Shown one piece after another: positions 60,588 to 64,000 of a DNA stretch of 64,000 nt (the stretch's first letter is position 1; every line of letters begins with the position of its first letter). Location of the stretch: positions 1 to 64,000 of the forward strand of contig CAZXCK010000002.1 of NCBI GenBank assembly GCA_964639225.1. Direction: 5' to 3'. This DNA is from CAZXCK01 sp964639225 (GTDB lineage: Bacteria; Chloroflexota; Anaerolineae; Aggregatilineales; Phototrophicaceae). The notes beneath the pieces are model-generated. The model saw nothing but the letters and a program-made list of their open reading frames with translations, was not told where the DNA came from and searched no databases. Made by a program: the position numbers and the translations under genes.

Positions 60588-62534
60588 TTATCTGAATCCA
60601 CGACTGCCGCCACCGCTGCTGCCACCACCAAAACTACCGCCACCGCTAAAGCTGCGGCCACCACCGCCCCAGCTCCCACTGGAACCCGATGATTGTGGGC
60701 GGCTGGTTAGTGTGCGCGAAGCAGATTCCAGCATCTTAGTCATACCACTCGAGAGCGACTCCAGCCCGCCGGTGATGCCGCCTGCCATATTCTCCAGCGA
60801 CAGGCCGCCCCCGCCAGCACGTGCCACATCACCCACGCCACCCCCCGACGATGGCAGCCCCATGCGCGTAGGTGGCGGCGAACCTGCCCGAAAGCTGCGG
60901 CCATAACGATGCGTCGGATAATACCATACCGGCGCCGGCGTGGTGGGAATCTGAGCGAAGCGCCGTATCCACGAACGTTCAATACCAAAAGCCACAGCAT
61001 ACGGCAGGTAATCCTCGAAACGCTGCGTAACATCGTGCGCGATTGCATCGGCCTGCGTATACTTGTCGATATTGCGCAGGTACTCGCGGAAGGCGTTCCA
61101 TTTGGCCGCCTCTTCGGCTCCAGCGCGGGTTTTGGCCGGCATGTGTGTCCCCACCGCCAGCAGTGCCAGACCGACGACACCCAGCGACATGGGCACACAC
61201 ACCAGCGCGCCGGTGAAGTCCTCAGCAATCCCCATTGCCCAGAAGCCAACGAAGATAGCCCCAACTCCCAGAACCGTACCAAAGCCCCGGTATTGATTGC
61301 GTGTCTTCTCTGGATGCTGTTTGATCAGTTGGCGCTTGACCAGCTCATCGTACAGATTGTTCTGAAGCTCCGGGATATGCCGGTAGAACTTGTTCTTGAG
61401 CGCGTCCATACTGCGCTCCTGACCGCCGCCAAACAGCCGGTCGATCAGTCGCTTCTCAAATGGCAGCAGATCGCTGGTCGCTTTATCGGTGCGTTTGAAA
61501 GTAAACGAGTTGCTGGTCGTGCCAAACAGTCCTTTTTCCTGCTCTTCCTCGATGACCAGATATCCTCGCCTGCCGAGATCAATCACCGTAGATAGAATAT
61601 CGCGCATATCGGCGGTTTCATCGACCAGCGTACCGACCAGCGCCGGCGGCAGATCGTTTGGTGGTTCGCTCAGGTACTCCGGCACTGGCCCTACCTTCGG
61701 ATCGCGCCCGCGTGTATACCACAGCCAGTAAACCCCCAGCGGACCGCCAATCGCCAGCACCAGCGACAGCAAAATCAACCCCACGTCGATGAGCGGTTTG
61801 ACATTTTCTTCAAAGTCGCGGCGGGAGTCGAAATCCGCCTGCCAGCCCGTTACGCGCGCGTTCGGGTCGTGAGGATACTGAACGCGAATCTCCAATGATT
61901 GGTCGCCGACGATCCCACGCTGCGTTGTCGCTTTGACCGTTGTTCCATTGACCGTCACATCCGTTGGGGTGCCATATGTCATTACTGGGTCAATTCCCTC
62001 GCGCGGCGCGAAACCTGGAGGCAGTTCCACAGTAACCGTACTGCTATCCACCTGAAAACCAAATCTTTCGCCCGGAACCGCTGTCCACCACAGTTGATCA
62101 CCACCCTCGTAGACTCGCAGCGCCCCGATGACTGTGTAAGCCAGTTCGAACGTCTGCCGGGCATTGGTCAATGGTTCGCGGAAGTTATACTCAAGCAGGA
62201 TTTCCTCACCCTGACGCTCGGTGCAGAACGTACCGGCTGCGCTGGGGCACGACGACGCCCGTTGCAGAGCCTGCCCCCCCTCAAAAACCTGGATGTTTTC
62301 GATACGCTCCAGACGCACCAACTCAATAGTCGCTACGCCGGTGCGGAAGGTACCCTCAAACTGGATATCGTAAATCTCTCGTACATCAAAACGGTTTTCG
62401 ACAGTGTCGATATTATCAATCACAACATCCCATTGCAGCCATCTCAGAGAACGAGTCTGAGCCTCGGCGGTATATCCCCAAAGCAGCGAAAACACCCCCA
62501 GCAACAATACAATAACAGAGGCAATCCGTCGCAT
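60588..62534 (-). CDS. DUF2207-type membrane protein
   Basis: The protein has 648 residues. A signal peptide (about 1-26, ending AEAQ) is followed by an extracytoplasmic DUF2207 domain (WLQWDVVIDNIDT; VRLERIENIQVFEGG), a first TM (about 240-262), a cytoplasmic part with a winged-helix-like region (ALVGTLVDETADMRDILSTVIDLGRRGYLVIEEE) and two more TM helices (about 400-445). It ends in a Gly/Ser-rich tail. The tail is typical of DUF2207/TPM-associated proteins. ATG 62534 has AAAGG upstream; an ATG at 62558 is less likely. It is the first gene of the four-gene set and follows an extended -10 promoter. Confidence 0.85.
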   Translation of the reverse strand: MRRIASVIVLLLGVFSLLWGYTAEAQTRSLRWLQWDVVIDNIDTVENRFDVREIYDIQFEGTFRTGVATIELVRLERIENIQVFEGGQALQRASSCPSAAGTFCTERQGEEILLEYNFREPLTNARQTFELAYTVIGALRVYEGGDQLWWTAVPGERFGFQVDSSTVTVELPPGFAPREGIDPVMTYGTPTDVTVNGTTVKATTQRGIVGDQSLEIRVQYPHDPNARVTGWQADFDSRRDFEENVKPLIDVGLILLSLVLAIGGPLGVYWLWYTRGRDPKVGPVPEYLSEPPNDLPPALVGTLVDETADMRDILSTVIDLGRRGYLVIEEEQEKGLFGTTSNSFTFKRTDKATSDLLPFEKRLIDRLFGGGQERSMDALKNKFYRHIPELQNNLYDELVKRQLIKQHPEKTRNQYRGFGTVLGVGAIFVGFWAMGIAEDFTGALVCVPMSLGVVGLALLAVGTHMPAKTRAGAEEAAKWNAFREYLRNIDKYTQADAIAHDVTQRFEDYLPYAVAFGIERSWIRRFAQIPTTPAPVWYYPTHRYGRSFRAGSPPPTRMGLPSSGGGVGDVARAGGGGLSLENMAGGITGGLESLSSGMTKMLESASRTLTSRPQSSGSSGSWGGGGRSFSGGGSFGGGSSGGGSRGFR

Positions 62535-62573
62535 TTTTCGCCTTTCATCCACAGCCACACCAATAGCAGCATG

Positions 62574-62582
62574 ATTATATCA
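62574..62582 (-). promoter_or_regulatory. Extended -10 promoter of the DUF2207-SPFH cassette
   Basis: The minus strand reads TGATATAAT, a TGN extended -10 with a perfect TATAAT, about 40 bp before the ATG at 62534. No strong -35 is seen, as expected for an extended -10. Confidence 0.45.
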
Positions 62583-62736
62583 CGTCACACAGCGTATCGA
62601 CCTAATTGCCAGCGTAAATTCCGACTAACTGTCGGTGATTATGTTCGCTTGAAACCCGAGGCGGCATAATTGCAGCATAACCAGTACAATACACGCATAG
62701 AGATTGTCGGCTATTTTTCAAAAAGGGGGCTTTTTC

Positions 62737-63903
62737 ATGTCGCCAGCCTATGTGACACGCCAGCAACTGGAAGAACATGAAACGCAAATACTGGCTCCTT
62801 ATGGGTTGCTCAGCCGGAACAGCCGGGGGCGGTTCCACCCGGAGAACGAACCCAAATACCGTACCGCCTTCCAGCGTGACCGGGATCGGGTTGTCCATTC
62901 CGCCGCGTTTCGCCGCCTGGAATACAAAACCCAGGTATTCGTCAACGATGCCGGCGACTATTATCGCACGCGCTTGACTCACACGCTTGAAGTCGCACAG
63001 ATCGGGCGCACGCTGGCACGCGCCCTGGGTGTTAACGAAGACCTAGTCGAGGTGATTTGCCTGGCCCACGACCTGGGCCATCCCCCCTTCGGTCACGCTG
63101 GCGAATCGACCCTTAATGCGTTGATGAGCGACCACGGTGGCTTCAACCACAACTACCAGAGCTACCGTGTCGTCAGCGAACTGGAGCAGCGTTACCCCAA
63201 CTGGAAAGGTCTCAATCTCACCCGCGAGACACTGGAAGGCATTGCCAAACACGAAACTGAATATGACATCAGCGATGTGGCAGGCTTTGATGTTGACATC
63301 CGAGGCAGCATCGAGGCGCAGATAGCTAATGTCGCCGACGAACTGGCCTACAACGCTCACGATCTGGATGACGGCCTGCAGGCCGCTCTCATCGCGCCAG
63401 ATGACCTCAACGAACTCGAAATCTGGCGCGAACTCTGCGACCGGTTGGCCTGGCGTAACGGCAAAATCGACGAAATCACACGCCACCGGCTGATCCGCGA
63501 GCAGATCGGCATGCAGGTCGATGATGTGTTGCAGCAGTCACTGGAAAACCTGGAAGCTCTGAACCCGCAGTCACCGGCAGATGTACAGCGACACACACAG
63601 AATGTCGTCGCACACAGCCCTCGATTCATCGAACTCAATCGCGCCCTCAAACGATTCCTGTACAACAATATGTACAATCACTATACGGTCCTGCGCATGG
63701 CAAAACGCGCCGAGCGTTTCATCCACGAAGTGTTCACCAGTTACATACAGGAACCGCGCCTGCTGCCAGATTACTACCAGAAGCTGCTGGAAGATGACGA
63801 CAACTCCGTGTATCGGGTCGTGGCCGACTATATCTCCAGCCTGACCGACCGCAGCGCCATGCTGGAATACCAGCGCCTGTTTGACCCATTGACGCGCCCG
63901 TGA
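62737..63903 (+). CDS. dgt: dGTPase-family HD-domain triphosphohydrolase
   Basis: The protein has 388 residues. HD metal-binding motifs are visible: RRLEYKTQVF, LTHTLEVAQIGRTLA, AHDLGHPPFGHAGE and, further on, NVADELAYNAHDLDDGL. It resembles the dGTPase/dNTP triphosphohydrolase-like group of bacteria. It hydrolyses dGTP (or another dNTP) to the nucleoside and triphosphate. ATG 62737 has AGGGGG 9 bp upstream; an ATG at 62704 is less likely. The end of the gene contains the promoter of the following kinase gene. Confidence 0.9.
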   Translation: MSPAYVTRQQLEEHETQILAPYGLLSRNSRGRFHPENEPKYRTAFQRDRDRVVHSAAFRRLEYKTQVFVNDAGDYYRTRLTHTLEVAQIGRTLARALGVNEDLVEVICLAHDLGHPPFGHAGESTLNALMSDHGGFNHNYQSYRVVSELEQRYPNWKGLNLTRETLEGIAKHETEYDISDVAGFDVDIRGSIEAQIANVADELAYNAHDLDDGLQAALIAPDDLNELEIWRELCDRLAWRNGKIDEITRHRLIREQIGMQVDDVLQQSLENLEALNPQSPADVQRHTQNVVAHSPRFIELNRALKRFLYNNMYNHYTVLRMAKRAERFIHEVFTSYIQEPRLLPDYYQKLLEDDDNSVYRVVADYISSLTDRSAMLEYQRLFDPLTRP

Positions 63904-63916
63904 TGCGCAGTACAAT
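63889..63916 (+). promoter_or_regulatory. Promoter candidate of the following kinase gene
   Basis: TTGACG at 63889-63894, a 16-bp spacer and TACAAT at 63911-63916. The predicted leader before the ATG at 63956 is about 33 nt. Confidence 0.5.
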
Positions 63917-63955
63917 ATTCGATTAAGTGTGGGCAGCTTGGGAGTACAAGACGAT

Positions 63956-64000
63956 ATGTCTGGCGAAACCCTGTTAAATGGACGCTATCGACTCATCTCG
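63956..64000 (+). CDS. Start of a probable Ser/Thr protein kinase (cut by window edge)
   Basis: The 15 codons read MSGETLLNGRYRLIS. The sequence LLNGRYRLI is the usual beginning of a Hanks-type bacterial Ser/Thr kinase, just before the glycine-rich loop. Too little is present to be sure. A GGGAG lies about 12 bp upstream. Confidence 0.5.
   Translation, partial: MSGETLLNGRYRLIS

Noticed and set aside
1..64000. Insertion sequences, prophage or integrative element
   Set aside because: No transposase, integrase, recombinase, terminal inverted repeat or phage structural gene was found. The tRNA-Thr gene is intact and has no integrase or repeated 3' end nearby.

Overview
The window is a gene-dense, mostly housekeeping stretch of a bacterial chromosome with moderate-to-high GC. 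The gene content suggests a Chloroflexota (Anaerolineae-like) bacterium: a NuoC-NuoD fusion, an IscX homologue next to nuoB, a T-box in front of valS, very large Ser/Thr kinase-WD40 proteins, Thr/Pro-rich LysM surface proteins, and many GAF/HisKA kinases and STAS/RsbW partner-switch proteins. The lineage is an inference, because no rRNA gene is present. I saw no insertion sequence, prophage, CRISPR array or rRNA. There is one tRNA gene (Thr, anticodon CGT).

Layout. 1-6982: a truncated Thr/Pro-rich membrane protein, a very large sensor kinase whose phospho-acceptor His is replaced by Gln, a beta-lactamase-fold serine hydrolase, an RsbW/STAS pair and a small membrane protein. 7052-12205: an Mrp/ApbC Fe-S ATPase, then an iscX-nuoB-nuoCD-nuoI operon encoding the connecting module of complex I. 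NuoB and NuoI carry nearly the same charged C-terminal tail. 12279-16807: aldehyde dehydrogenase, homoserine kinase and threonine synthase (thrB and thrC divergent), and a Nudix hydrolase. 16868-23868: the most unusual region. It holds an FHA protein, a Clp_N domain fused to an aminoglycoside-phosphotransferase-like kinase, and a 1527-residue Ser/Thr kinase/STAND ATPase/transmembrane/14-blade WD40 protein. 24060-33437: S41 protease, STAS protein, GlgX, GpmI, RarA, an acetoacetate-decarboxylase-like protein and an SDR. 33538-36225: a carbamoyltransferase flanked by two very small membrane proteins. 36286-42509: purH, tRNA-Thr, udk, then a strong promoter and a valine T-box controlling a methyltransferase and valS. 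42593-47286: a HEAT mini-protein, two tandem LysM surface proteins and MutL. 47410-52132: a histidine kinase divergent from a receiver/TadZ-like protein, then Sir2 coupled to another histidine kinase. 52135-56005: yajC-secD-secF followed by a zinc alcohol dehydrogenase. 56174-64000: a secreted protein, a membrane protein, a four-gene SPFH/helical/zinc-ribbon/DUF2207 membrane cassette, a dGTPase-family HD hydrolase and the start of another Ser/Thr kinase.

How the genes work together. Much of the window is signal transduction: three histidine kinases (one probably phospho-acceptor-dead), one receiver protein, one full and one truncated Ser/Thr kinase, an FHA phospho-reader, a divergent small-molecule-type kinase and three partner-switch proteins. 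The best candidate for an undescribed system is the 16868-23868 cassette, because it combines a phospho-writer, a phospho-reader, a STAND switch, a WD40 sensor and a Clp_N-kinase fusion, a mix typical of NTP-dependent conflict or signalling systems. Secondary candidates are the NuoB/NuoI shared tails and the SPFH-DUF2207 cassette.
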